Shown: piece after piece, positions 32,018 to 44,034 of the stretch
Numbering within the stretch: position 1 is the first letter of the stretch
How the letters are laid out: each line of letters begins with the position of its first letter
Assembly (NCBI GenBank): GCA_951799425.1
Contig: OX637393.1
Coordinates: 5,379,001 to 5,443,000 of the forward strand
Length of the DNA stretch: 64,000 nucleotides
Reading direction: 5' to 3'
Source: Ilex aquifolium
Taxonomy: Eukaryota > Streptophyta > Magnoliopsida > Aquifoliales > Aquifoliaceae
The notes under the pieces: model-generated
Databases searched by the model: none
What the model saw: only the letters and a program-made list of their open reading frames with translations
Told to the model about the DNA's origin: nothing
Made by a program: the position numbers and the translations under genes

Positions 32018-34480
32018 TCAAATGGTGTGACTTTCTGAAATTTTCAGCTTCATGTGCTCCAGGTATGACTTCCCATCGAGCTTATGAGAGAGGAAGTCTT
32101 TAAAGTAGTTCTCCATTGTAATCTTTTTGAATAATGGAGGGTTCTGTGGGTTTATAAGAATGCTTGCTGGTCCAATCTCAGCATCAAATTTAGGGTTGAA
32201 AAACATAGCAATGGAGATCCTTTCTTTCACTGCATTCACCATAACCCTGTGCTCGATGCTCTTGTACATACCATTACTGAGGATCTGCATAATCATATAA
32301 TAATAGGAAAGTAAAACAATACACACATTAGGTACCATTAATGGATGTTTGGCACTTTCCGAGGAAAAAATGATGAACTGGGAAGTCGACCTATTAATGG
32401 ACTTTATTTTAATTCAAATCTGATTCTCATTCGAAATCCGATTGGACGGATATGAATTGATTTATTGACCAATTATCCAAATCAGAGTTATTTATTATAC
32501 TTCTTGGATTCAATTTTAAATTATCAATATCCAATCCGATTATAATTCCGTTCAAATTATATACAAATATATGGATGTATGATGTGATTTAGTGATTATT
32601 TGATAAAGTTGAGCTAGAATTTAGGTGTAATTTTGCCAAAATCATCTCTTAGTTTAATTATTTGAATTAGATTGGATATCTAGTTTTTAACAGATTTGTA
32701 TGCAGACTTTGAAAATAAATCTGTCGTAGTATCCAATATCATATTTGAATTGAAAATTTTCAAATTGAAAACTTTTACAAATGATTTTCACAAAAATAAT
32801 TGCTCAAAAGTTAGAAGCATATAGAATGCATAACATATACTAAGTTCTTGGTGTTAACATACTTGTCTAGGTATCAAGAACTAAAAATGCTGATCGAACT
32901 GGAAAAATGATGCCAATATAAAAAAATAGATTATCTTCATTTTCTTGACCATCGAGTTAATACTTTCATAAAAATTTATAAAATACCTTGCTTCATCTAA
33001 TACCCCCTAACCTTTGCTATTCTAGGTTGCTTCATCTTAAACACTGAACTTTCATGCATTATATATATACACACAATCACACACGTCTATGCATTTATGT
33101 ATGTGTTTGAATATATGTTGTGGGTTTCTAGTATTTAGGATATTTCTTAATAGTAGAGATACTAGTGTCATTCTTTAGTAGTTCATGACATTATTTTTAA
33201 AATTTGTGTTATAAGTGAGTTATAGTATATCTTTGATTATTCATGACAATAAGATCATCTAACATTTTTTGACTGGCAATTAAAATTTTAGAGATGTAAT
33301 GTTTGGAAGATGATTAAGAAAATCAGTAAAGAAAAACTTAAAACTTTCAAATTCCTTCAAAACATCATTAATTTTCATATTTTAAGAATTCGTTCTATTG
33401 GAGACAAATCTCTCTCACTCTCTCTCTCTCTCTCTAACACACATAGAGACTTAGACATACATGCACACACCCCTAATTGCGAACATATTTTTATTCTTAA
33501 ATTTTTCTTTTTCTTTTTTCCTTCATTAAAGCTAATGTGAAATACAAAGATTATATGTACTTTTTAGTTGTGAATGTTTTAATGTTATTTCAATTTCTTT
33601 GGTCTCCTAGTTCTCTATCTCACAAACCAAGTCTTAGCTTTGCTAACTATTTCCATACTAAATCTTTCTAATAAATTGATTTTCAGTGCGTTTTATAACA
33701 TATTCCAACAATAATTATTTTTTTTTAGTTTTTATGATTATAAAGATTATCAACTAAATTTTTACTTGATTATGTGTATTTGTATTAGTTTTTATTCATA
33801 GTTATAGTATTTGATTTTGTTTTGAATCCTGAGCTTCTAAGAGATTTAGAATCATTTTATAACATATTTTATGCATCGAATGGGTTTCCTAGCAGTAGAA
33901 AGATAATAATGCCTATTGATTAGGGTTAGTGATTTTTGACAAGAAAAAATAATGCAACTTGAACTCGATTATGTAATATTAAGATTTTCTCCATGATTAG
34001 TGATCATTATATCATGTTCGGGTATTGACTTGTTTATTAAACATTTCAATTGACAAGTTTATCGTTCATGACACAAATATGATTTGTTGCACCTGTTTAA
34101 CATTTGTTTGTGATCTTAATATAATTCGTGAATCTATTTAATACAAATTTTTAATATTACATCATTTTTTAAAACTTTCTCAACATAAATATGACCACCA
34201 AACAAAACACAATAGGTTAAATAATCAGTGTATTGTTACTTGCATGGTAATTTCGGTGTCTTAGGGTTAGTGATTTTGACAAGGTTAACTAATTATTTTG
34301 TCAGCCTAATCATTCGTCTGGGTCCATATCAGTAGAGAACAAATACTAAAATTGTGTGATGAAAACAAATATTAACCTCTCAAACATGACCCTTTGGAAG
34401 GAGTCTAAGTATTAGTATAGTATTATTATATACATATATATATATATAGAATTTCATGAGAGAGAGAGAGAGAGAGAGAG

Positions 34481-34511
<31 letters not shown>

Positions 34512-36084
34512 AGTACGGCAAACCTCAAGAATGTCTCCCACATTCACAACAAAGGCATCTGGGAGGAACTTAACAGGAAACCAAAACCCATCCTTTTTAA
34601 TTTGGAAGCCTGCCACTCCATTGATTTCTAGAAGGACGGTAATTCCAGTAACATCTGAGTGAGGACTGAAGCCCATGACTTGCTCTGGTTGTGGGCAAGG
34701 AGGATAGTAATTCATCCTCACCGATTGCATCCCATCCATAAACATCTCTTCTATCTCTCCCTTATCAATCTTTAGTGCGTCTGCCATTAACCCAAAGAGA
34801 GTCATGACAATTTTTTGCAGCTCTGAGAGATAAGACTCCAGAGTATCCCTGCAGTGAATCAGAGATTAAGACGATAAACGAGTCAAACTTGATATTGATC
34901 ACGAGTCTGAACTTGAGTTTACACTGGAAAACAAGTCTAAGATCGGTATGTTTAGTCAGATGAGTTGAATCGACCTAGACAATAAGTTAATGAGACAGCT
35001 TTAACAAAATATTTGAAGCTAGTCATTATCCCTCACTCTTCATGAACAAAGTGAGCCCCAAAACATGGTGCTTGTTCAGCTATTTTGACCGTTAGATACC
35101 TTTTTGGATGCTTAGAAAGGTATATATGATGCTTCTGCCTATATATATATGATCCGAGAGAGAGAGAGAGACAAAACCTAAGTGATACAGGGAGCTCAGG
35201 CAATAAGTGTGGTTTCCTTCTATGTATTGGGTTGGTTATCATGTAAAGCCTATCTCCCCAGTGAGCCTTTTCATCTTCAAGCTGGATCATGGTAGGGCCA
35301 TAACCTTCAACATCACCAGGCTTCACCTTGTATTTCTCTTTCACAGGAAGCTTGTAAAATTCTTCAATCTCATGTTTTAACTTTTCAACCAGCAAAGAGC
35401 TAACTCCATGGTTCACCACCTGTAGATGATTCAGAACAGTTAGGCTTTATGATATTTCTACCATATTTCTATTGTGTATCTTACCAACATAGACTCTTTT
35501 CTATTGCAGCACACTTTTTTTTTTCCTCTATATATCTGATATATCTTTTAGATTCATGATTGCAACGTAAATATCAAATTCACTCAGTTATCTATAATTC
35601 ACGTGCATCGAGTACATATGGGTTTTATGCAGCTAGTGAGACTCAAGCTCAAGACTCGAGTTCTATCCCAGCTGGTGAGTAGCCCCACTTGTGACGTGGA
35701 GGTTCTCAGTTCGAACTCCCCTCCCCCGTATTGCTGTTGTGTCCAAAAAAAGAAAAGATTCATGCTCAAGACGTGCAAGTTTATGGATGATAAAGATTTG
35801 AGTCATGGAAGTAGTCAATGACAATTTTGAGATAAAGGAGGAAAAACCTGAAAGATGCCCAAGGTTTTGCAGATTGAGTGCAAATTTTCAAGTTCTAAAT
35901 CCTTGGCCCCTCCTATACGCAAGTTTTTCATGTCAACAATGGGCAAGGAAAAGGCATCTGAGAGAACAGTAGGTTCTTGATGTGCTTGAACATAGCGCTG
36001 TGGGATTGTAAACATGGGCTCTTTGGCAAGCTCTTGAACACTCAGTAAACTCTTGTCATTCATGACTGGCTGAGAGGAAGCCAT
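32018..36084 (-). CDS. Gene B: SRG1-like 2-oxoglutarate/Fe(II)-dependent dioxygenase, four exons, 356 aa
   Basis: Exons on the minus strand: 36084-35848, 35419-35178, 34848-34524 and 32284-32018. All introns have GT...AG ends and the joined frame is 1071 nt with no stop until TGA. The protein has the N-terminal DIOX_N domain ([27 protein letters not shown]) and the C-terminal 2OG-Fe(II) domain. Metal ligands are H223 and D225 (PHSDVTG) and H280 (SIEHR); R290-x-S292 (RIS) is the 2-oxoglutarate site. The length is usual for SRG1/NCS1/codeine-demethylase-like plant enzymes, which are soluble oxygenases of specialised metabolism; the substrate cannot be read from sequence. Intron 1 carries a SINE absent from gene C. 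It is the intact middle member of the A-B-C array. Confidence 0.9.
34440..34510. repeat. (GA)n/(GATA)n microsatellite just inside intron 3 of gene B
   Basis: GAGAGA (34459-34482) joins a GATA run up to 34510, directly downstream, in gene sense, of the 5' splice site at 34523. On the RNA it reads as a CU-rich tract. Confidence 0.9.
35656..35756 (+). mobile_element. Short tRNA-derived SINE in intron 1 of gene B
   Basis: About 100 bp ending in an A-rich tail (AAAAAAAGAAAA), flanked by near-identical 16-mers GACTCAAGCTCAAGAC (35640-35655) and GATTCATGCTCAAGAC (35757-35772). A B-box-like GTTCGAACTCCC lies near 35709. The aligned part of gene C intron 1 has no insertion. Confidence 0.6.
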
Positions 36085-36111
36085 TGCTCAATTGTAAGTG
36101 TACATATTCAA

Positions 36112-36134
36112 CCACCTTAAGGTGGATATTTATA
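36112..36134 (-). promoter_or_regulatory. Gene B promoter: TATA box and 14-bp CTTAAG palindrome
   Basis: On the minus strand TATAAATA (36127-36134) is followed by the perfect palindrome CCACCTTAAGGTGG (36112-36125), about 30-50 bp before the ATG at 36084. The same arrangement stands before genes A and C. Confidence 0.65.
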
Positions 36135-37258
36135 AGTCCCTGTACGTATCTTAGTGACAAGAGGCCGGTTAGCGTGGAGAAACCGTAACTCTATTGTCTA
36201 AGGTTTGACTTTCATTGGTGTCTCTTTGTTAGCTGTGGTTACAGGTATCTGGGTTACCATGTGTAAGAAAATTTTATCATCGTAACAAAATTAAGTAATC
36301 CGACCAAGAACATAACATAAAATACAATTTCCTGGGGCAACCACTAATTAAAAATGAAACCAGAGAAATCTTAAAGCAAAAGATGCTGGAAGCATAAGGT
36401 TCACGTTACCAAATACAAAATCAACGGTGCTGGAACATGGGCATTATTTTATTGTTACAACTCTGATTCTAGTAGATACTTTATGAAAAAAATAAGTTAC
36501 ATATGTGTAAAAACTGATTGTCACTATGTTTTTCGATAGTTATGCACTCGGTCTAATTTTGATCCACATTTTATCAATTGTGACACTGGTATCTAAACCA
36601 AAATGATGATTTAAAGTTTCTAATTTGATTCTCGACTTCAAAACCAAAATGATGATTTAAAATTGCTCAAGGAATTGGTAATGTGCACATCATGTGTCAG
36701 ACACGTGGTCATTTGCCATGTTCTGTTTTTGCTGGTGTTATCTGTCTCTGCTGGTAGCTGTTGCTGTTTTTTTGCTGGTTGCTGGTTTTTTACTGGTTGC
36801 TGCTAGCTGTTCTGTTTTTTTTTTTCTGATGGTTCTTGCTTGATGCTGGTTTTTGCTGGTTGCTGGCTTTTTTGTTGATGACTTTTTCCATGATGTGATG
36901 TTGCTGCTTTGTTTCTGGATGGTGCTTATTACAGTTACTGTTAAAGCATTGATGTCCAGATTGCTGTTTTGCACACTTTTTCTTTCCTTGATCTTACATA
37001 CTGTTTTTCCTTTTGCTATGGGGATGGAGGGTCTTCTTTTCTCCTATTCAGAAGATCAACCATCCCCTTTGAAATCTCTCTCGTACATGAACCTCAGGCA
37101 AATGCTTTCTGGATGGTGCTTTGTCACTTTTTTCTTTTTTGGTAAGTGAGATGAATGCTCAATCCAACATTAAGTGGAAAATCAACTAATTTCACTGGGT
37201 AAAAATTGTTTCCCCCATGAATTGGCAGTAGGAAAGATTTCAGATACCCACTCCAACC
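36135..37258. other. Gene B upstream region
   Basis: GATGCTGGAAGCATAAGG near 36383 is shared with the gene A upstream region (after 20500). A TTGCTGG-type minisatellite lies at 36728-36870. GATGAATGCTCAATCCAAC near 37150 is shared with 60399. No gene; ORFs at 36738 and 36853 are repeat-derived. Confidence 0.5.
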
Positions 37259-37869
37259 CAGGGGTGGTCCGAGACATTTTGGGGCCTAAAACGAAAATGA
37301 TAAAAGACGCATTTTTATTTTTAATATTAATAATAAATTTAATTTTTAATTTTTTTAAATATAAAATATATTAATTAAATTTTTATATTCAAGTTTTTGT
37401 TACTATATTTGAACTTAATAGTAAGAGAGAGAAAAAATAATTGAAAAATTATGATGGTAAGTTTAAATTTGACTTTTTTGGGGGTTAAAACTAGATTTTT
37501 TAGTAGCTTTAGTTTTACCGTTAGTTTTTTTTTCTTTATTTTAAAAATTAAATTTTAGGATCTTTTAATTTTACGGCTGAATTAATAGGTTCAATCTATT
37601 TAAGTTGAAATATTTTGTTTAGGCATGGATTTAAATTTTTTATTTGGACTATTACTGTACACCTATAAATTATGGGTATTCTTTGAAGTGAGGCCTTAAT
37701 TTTTTTTTTGATTGGACTTTAATTTTTATAAGGCTTTTTTGTAGGATTTAAAATATTTATAGATTTAATTTTTTTACATGAATTATGTATGATATTTAAA
37801 AATTTGGGACCTTATTTAAAAATGGGTCTAAAGCCCAAGCTTTTTTATGACACTGTTGAGCCGCCTCTG
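37259..37869. mobile_element. Non-autonomous hAT-like element, 611 bp, 8-bp TSD
   Basis: Termini CAGGGGTGG and, inverted, CAGAGGCGG are hAT-like. The target duplication CTCCAACC is exact (37251-37258 and 37870-37877). The interior is AT-rich without a transposase. Confidence 0.8.
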
Positions 37870-38222
37870 CTCCAACCCACTCTCAATTTACTGTTTCTTA
37901 ACCATTTTACCTTACTCAACACCAAAAAATCTCTCTAACTACATAATCATATAGGTCTGAATAAAAAAGTATTCAAGAGTCTACTAATTCTTCATTGAAC
38001 ATGTGTAGAAACTACATAATGAATGTAATCTTCATCTGTTGCGTATTGAAGTTAGATTGCATTTTCTTAAATTCAAAGGCCACAAAATGTGCTTGTTCCA
38101 TATTCTGATTATTGTATATTGACTTAGTACCATATCGAAATTTATCCCAATTATTGATTTTATTTTCGATAATTTGCAATCATTTCACAAAATAATAAAA
38201 TTTTATAAGTGATAAATTTTTA

Positions 38223-38700
38223 GGGGTCGTATGGTTGCAGTATCAAGGGATGTATTAAAGAGTCATAACAAATTAAAACTCTTCAATCTAACCTTATATT
38301 GCATTTGGTCACAAAAAATATTCCGTATTATATATAGTCTTATTTCAAATGCTTATTCAAATAATACATTATATTCGTACTATTGAGCCAATTATAATAC
38401 CACCACCTGAAGAAATGGTATTATAGTCTAGTTCAAATATATTAAGTTATAAAATTTTCATTTTGCCCACAAAATAAACAAAAACATTAATAACTAGACA
38501 AGATTGATGATTTTTTGATTAATATATAATTTGTACTCTATTATCTCACCTTTACCCAGTTTCTTACCAAACATTAAATGGATTACACTGATTATTAACT
38601 TTATCTCACATTTAATTTTGTGTTTTATCCGTTTATACAGATTTAACCCGCATTACATAATACAATATTTTCTCTTACTATACGGCAACCAAACGAAACC
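38223..38700. mobile_element. Tourist-like (PIF/Harbinger) MITE, 478 bp
   Basis: Ends GGGGTCGTATGGTTGC and, inverted, GGTTTCGTTTGGTTGCC, flanked by TTA on both sides (38220-38222 and 38701-38703), the 3-bp duplication usual for this class. It is the best preserved of three copies in the window. Confidence 0.8.
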
Positions 38701-39934
38701 TTAGTGGATAAAAAGTAAAGATATTGTACCGAAAAAGTATATTTTAAAACAGTAATGAGACTCCTCAGAGAATATTATCAGTGTATTATATGTCAATTAA
38801 AGCACGTGTCTGATTTAGACAAGTTAATTTGATGTGTTGTGCTTTGACTAATGTAACATTATTTATCTGTTTTATGGCAATTAAAACACGTTTCTGATTG
38901 AGACAAAGCCTAGTTGCAAAGGCTGGTCACTATTAGATAGTCACCCAGCCTAGTTAAATCGTCAGCAATGATGTAAAGTTGAAGAAATACAAAGTTAACC
39001 AAATGGTGGTTAAGCTCATCTCCATCCAAACGTTGTTCGTCTTTGTCAAATGGTCTCAACCAATGTAATTTAATGTGTACCGTGTCTATTAAGTAGGTAT
39101 AGCAACCACAAGTTCATCGATAAAATAAAAATAACGTTTTACTCAGGACATCTTGGATGATAACTCAAGCTCTTATTTAAATTTTAATAAAAATTTTGAT
39201 TTAATATAGACATTACAGATGAATAAACCCACTTTTATACTCAAATCTTTTGCAAAAACTTTCCATATTGTCCCAAAAGCCTTTTTTTTTTCTTTTTTCT
39301 TTTTAACTTATTTTTCGTCTCCTTCTCTATTTCCATCTCTATCTCTCTCATACACATGATCATTGAGGAAAAAATGAAAGATTTGAACAAATATGAAGTA
39401 TAGAAAATACACTATGTGGAAGATTTGGGAGGCAACTAGGGTTGACGATGATGATTGACGACGACATAGATGATGACCGGCGAAGACATGGGACAGATGA
39501 TGATCTTTTAGCTTATGTTATTCTTCTTAGAATTATGGATTTGGGCCACAATTCTTCCGTTAGGTTTTTGAATAAAAGGTTTTGAGTCTGTCTTGATAAG
39601 TCTAGATTTGAATTTTTCAATATAGGTTTAAATAAGGATCGTAGATGGTTTTTTAACTTTGTTTTTATTTTATTTTTTTAAAATCAAATTGAAATCTAAG
39701 TGCAGGATTGGATGAGATTTGGAGATATTCTTACATAAAACACAACAATGACTCAAATTGTTTATATTTTAACATATGCATCAGAATGCCCTAGTCTTTT
39801 CATATTTCAGTAGAGAGGTCTAGGATTCAAGTTTTGTAAGACACATTTGTGAAGACAAAGTCGAGCTTCTGTCGGGTTTAAGACCTCAGAAGTTCAATCT
39901 TCTCAATCGCTCTCTGAACTTTTTGGTCCCCCAA

Positions 39935-40257
39935 TGTTAGAGCATGTGTGGCTAATATTTGCAGTGTGCACAATGGCAAGGAGGCAGATGTCGGAGCGGA
40001 GCGGATTAGTTGGGGGTGCGGGGGCAACGCCCCTGCGGTACGGTACAGGGGTATTTTGTAAATATGTTCTTACTAGGGTTATATAAAAATACTTAAGATG
40101 TAACCCTACTTATTATTGAATAATAAGAAAGAACGGCCGCTCGCTCCTGTGAATGTAGGCACATTGCCGAACCACATAAATCTCTGTGTTATTCCTCTTC
40201 TTTTCTTAGTTGATTGTTTTCTTGATTCTTTACTATAATTGTTGCACAATCACAACA
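39935..40257 (+). mobile_element. Solo LTR of a Ty1-copia element, 323 bp, 5-bp TSD
   Basis: TGTTAGAGC...CACAACA, flanked by CCCAA on both sides (39930-39934 and 40258-40262). The paralogous copy near 62018 reads straight through CCCCAATTTTTTAGG, so the empty site is present in the same window. TATATAAAA near 40079 and AATAA near 40117 fit U3-R. It shares GTAGGCAxATTGCCGAACCAC with the copia LTR near 14900. Confidence 0.9.
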
Positions 40258-40646
40258 CCCAATTTTTTAGGAGTAAGTTAGGTCTATTTTTTTTCTAGTA
40301 AGTAAGGTCAATTTCAATTAACCGAAAAAAATTTACAAGAGTATACTCCATAAACAAATGTTCTAAAAAGAAAAGAGATGGGGCAAGGGATGGGAGGTCT
40401 TCTAGACAAAGATAGAAGAACACCCATCCTAGACAAAATCATCAAGGCAACAAAAGCTACATATCTAGATGTAGTAGCTCTCAGTGCCCATGGCCTGCTT
40501 TGACGACATATGATGAAAGATTAAAGTATGTAAATGAGATACATTATTTCCTTATATGGCTTCTCTCACCATATATGTCTAGAGGAAAAAAATTAGAGAC
40601 GAAGATTAAAATCATTCCTTCAGTGAATTGTCACAAGTTAAATGGC

Positions 40647-41134
40647 ACCGCTTGTATTATCAGAAACTTCACAATCCTTATTGACACTTTATCGAAAAAA
40701 ATGAAAAAAAAATTATTTGAAATCGTCCCTGATACTTTTTGCATATTCACACTAGACGTAATATGTGTACCGCTTGTATTATCAGAAACTTCACAATCCT
40801 TATTGACACTTTGTCGAAAAAAATGACAAAAACATTATTTGAAATCGTCCATGATACTTTTTGCATATTCGCACTAGACATAATATGTGTACCGCTTGTA
40901 TTATCAGAAACTTCACAATCTTTATTGACACTTTGTCGAAAAAAATGACAAAAACATTATTTGAAATCGTTCATGATACTTTTTGCATATTCACGCTAGA
41001 CATAATATGTGTACCGCTTGTATTATCAGAACTTCACAATCCTTATTAACACTTTGTCAAAAAAAATGAAAAAAACATTATTTGAAATCGTCCATGATAC
41101 TTTTTGCATATTCACACTAGACATAATATGTGTA
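40647..41134 (+). repeat. Tandem array, four units of 122 bp
   Basis: ACCGCTTGTATTATCAGAA starts at 40647, 40769, 40891 and 41013, a constant 122-bp period. The ORFs crossing the units shift frame at every unit because 122 is not a multiple of three, so they are not genes. Confidence 0.9.
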
Positions 41135-41157
41135 TATGAATACATATATTAACCGGT

Positions 41158-41158
<1 letters not shown>

Positions 41159-41236
<78 letters not shown>
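41159..41236. repeat. (GA)n microsatellite, about 78 bp
   Basis: A perfect GA run at the end of the 122-bp array. The paralogous place at 62800 has only about six repeats. Confidence 0.95.
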
Positions 41237-41240
<4 letters not shown>

Positions 41241-41258
41241 TTGCTTGCATTACATAAC

Positions 41259-43286
41259 ATTTTGAATGTGCCCTAAATGCCAACCCTAAATGCCAATTGG
41301 TCATTATCATCTCGGCCACTAGAACCAACCTATTAGCTCAGGCCTTTTTCATATTTTTTGTTTTTGGATAAATTATACTTTATCACTCTTAATTATGATC
41401 CTGATCTCAATTTGTCCCTAACTGTTAGGTTTCACACAATTTCCGATCAACTACTTATTTGAACTTGTTTCACATTGATGTAACGAAGAGTTAATTCCGC
41501 TTACTCCCGTAAACTCTGGCTTTGATTTCATACGTATAGCGCCCTCAACCATTTAAATTTGTTACATCTTATGAAAATCGTTAAATTCTGAACAAAACTG
41601 ATCAACGTGGACTATTTTTGAGACTAGTATGACATCAATTTTTGCATCCAAATTTTAAAGATTTGTCTGAAGTGTCACGAAGTTTTTCAAAGTCATATAA
41701 ATTTTTCCGATCCATTTGAACAATTAGCGTTGCATCGATCGCTTGGAATTAATGTTTGTTCGTATACACTTACATATATAAAAGATACCAGAGCAACTGT
41801 GCCACATTCCTCTTTTATTATTATTGATGTTTGGAGCTTATTATAGAAGTGATTGCTCATTTTGTTATTTCATTTAGTTTTGATTAATGAAGATCTTATA
41901 CAATTTGGGTTTAATTTTAGGGATGAAGACAAAGCTGACTTATTTTTTGTTCAATTTGATTTTGATTCAATTTTAATTCAAATTATGTAACTGATCGCGG
42001 GGTGGGCTCGAGTTAAAATTCTTAGTCGGTTTAGGTTGGGTTTTGATTAAAGATTTTATATCTTGAGTTGAGTTCGAATTAACCCCTTGACCTGTCTAAC
42101 CTGCTCGAGTCGCACGCCTAGAATGTAGGTATCTTTTCCAAGGTCTTTGTCTGATTAAACTATCATTGCTTGCCCACATGGTCCTGATTTCTCAAGAAAC
42201 TTAGATGGTCCTCATACCTTTTCCATCTCCCACACAATATGATTGTGGAACACATTCAGCTTTGAGATTGCTTGAAGAAGAAAGTTATTTTGTTGCTAAG
42301 TGCTGAAAATTCAAACTACGGATTTAATTTAGATAATTTATATTCTCTATCCTTAAACTATGGCTCTGGTCTCACTGTACCCCACTACTATTAAATCTTT
42401 CTTACTGTCGTTTGAATTACTTGAATTAATTTTACATGGCGCTAAAATCAAATAGCCATCTTTGCATGCAAAATATAAAATTTGCAAAATTCTTGCATCA
42501 AAAAAGAAATTGGCCTCGAAAATGTTGATGCCACCTACCTTATTAGAAAGGACTTTTAATTCAGCATATAATAGGGGATGGGAATAACCAGTCTCTGGCA
42601 TAATAACTGGCATCCTTGGGCCTCAACTTTTTTAAATTATTCTTTGCCTCTCAAATTTTAAAAGTAGAGTATACCCTTAAAATTATTATCTTAATTTTTT
42701 TTATCCATCGACTACTAGTTTGCAATAATCATTTAAAACAATCATGTGGATTATATTTATCTAAAGTTTAACGATTTGTGCATAACAAAATTTAATAGTT
42801 TGTACAAAATATCACAAGTGTGAATGATTAATAATATTGTGTGTTGAAATCGGTAGTATAGATGAGTAAAGTAAAATCAGAGCCATATTTTAAGGGGATA
42901 AAATATAATTTTGAAGACAATAGATTTAGGACATAAAATCATATAGAATATTGTTTGAGAAATCAGTGCACTCCCAATATCATTTTGTTTAATATTTAGT
43001 ACTTTGCAGAGACATAATAGAACTCAGTTGTCCTTGAGCGATTATGTGACAAAATTAAGCTTAAATTATTAATTTTTAATGACTTTAGTTGATTTTTTTT
43101 CGTATTTAGTCAATTTGACAAACAAATTAATATTATAAATTTTACTAAAAAAATACGAATTAAATTTTAGTTTTAACGATAACTTATTGAATGATCATTA
43201 ACAAAAAAATTTAGGTAAATTACTATTTGGTTGGCCCCCTAAAATTAATTTTTTTTTATTCCGTCACATAACATTTTTTTTTTTTT
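41259..43286. other. Non-coding region with a possible foldback MITE (about 42335-42915)
   Basis: CCTTAAACTATGGCTCTGGTC (42351 onward) and, inverted, CCTTAAAATATGGCTCTGATT (from about 42895 leftward) suggest imperfect TIRs around a 580-bp element; a TSD is not clear. The 86-codon reverse ORF at 42353-42613 is inside it and has no recognisable motif. The rest is AT-rich. Confidence 0.4.
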
Positions 43287-44034
43287 GGGTTAATCTCAAA
43301 TTGCACATCGAAATATCGTTCGAATCTCAATTTGCATCCTCAAAGATAAAAAATCTCAATTTACACTCTCAATGATAGAAATTTGTATCAATGCGCACCT
43401 CAAGCTAACAGCCGGCAGTTTTCCATCTAAACTAAATGAATAAATTACACCTAGACCTCCTCATACTTGTCACTTAATCACCTAGACCTTTCACATTTGA
43501 AATATTACACCTACATTCCTTGAGAATCCAAATATGACTAAAAATGTTTTCCCTAATTGGGCATTCAAAAAATTATGTTTAAGTGATGTATTTCATTTGG
43601 CTATAAAGAACATTATACATTTATTATATTGGACATTCAAATGGTAAGCTTGATTTTAAACTTTAGAGTATAACGGGTCCACAAAATAAATGGTAGTATG
43701 AAATTATAATTTTTTATTAGGATGAAATCAAATTTTTTAATGGTTATATTAACAGATATCAACGACAAGGGGTTATGTGTTACAAATGCACAAACGTCAG
43801 GTAGTGTAGAAGTAATATTCTAAATATGAGGGGGTCCAAATGATTAAGTGACAAGCATGAGAGTATTTAAGTGTAATTTATCCATTTAGTTTTAGACAAT
43901 AAACTGACCGTTGTTAATTTTAAATGCGCATTGATACGAATTTCTATCTTTGAGGGTGTAAATTAAAATTTTTGATATTTGAGAATACAAATTGAGATTC
44001 AATGATCTTTTGGGGTGCAATTTGCAATTAACCC
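43287..44034. mobile_element. Foldback element with ~300 bp arms, related to 27946-28966
   Basis: Left end GGGTTAATCTCAAATTGCAC, right end, inverted, GGGTTAATTGCAAATTGCAC, and arms that stay complementary through AAACTAAATG-AATAAATTACACCTAGACC. The inner arm words (ATTACACCTAGACC; CTTGTCACTTAATCA) resemble those of the 27946-28966 element. The ends fall in poly-T, so the TSD cannot be read. Confidence 0.7.

Larger units (their letters stand above)
37878..41258. repeat. Dispersed segment, copy 2 (paralogue of 60.4-62.8 kb)
   Basis: It shares long stretches with copy 3: the AATGTAAT leader, the MITE, a GACGATGATGATTGACG block (39440 against 61246), the ATTTCAGTAGAGAGGTC block (39800-39930 against 61890-62018), the 122-bp array and the TGGTTGCTTGCATTACATAAC end. 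Differences are discrete insertions: a solo LTR here, and about 280 bp at 61390-61670 in copy 3. ORFs inside are not conserved in frame, so I call it non-coding. Confidence 0.75.

Noticed and set aside
40500..41049. Overlapping ORFs with CTACIIRNF / DTFCIF repeats (and the same at 62381-62685)
   Set aside because: They arise from the 122-bp tandem unit. The unit length shifts the frame at each copy, so no single protein is repeated.
42353..42613. 86-codon reverse ORF as a gene
   Set aside because: It lies inside a probable foldback MITE and has no recognisable motif or paralogue.
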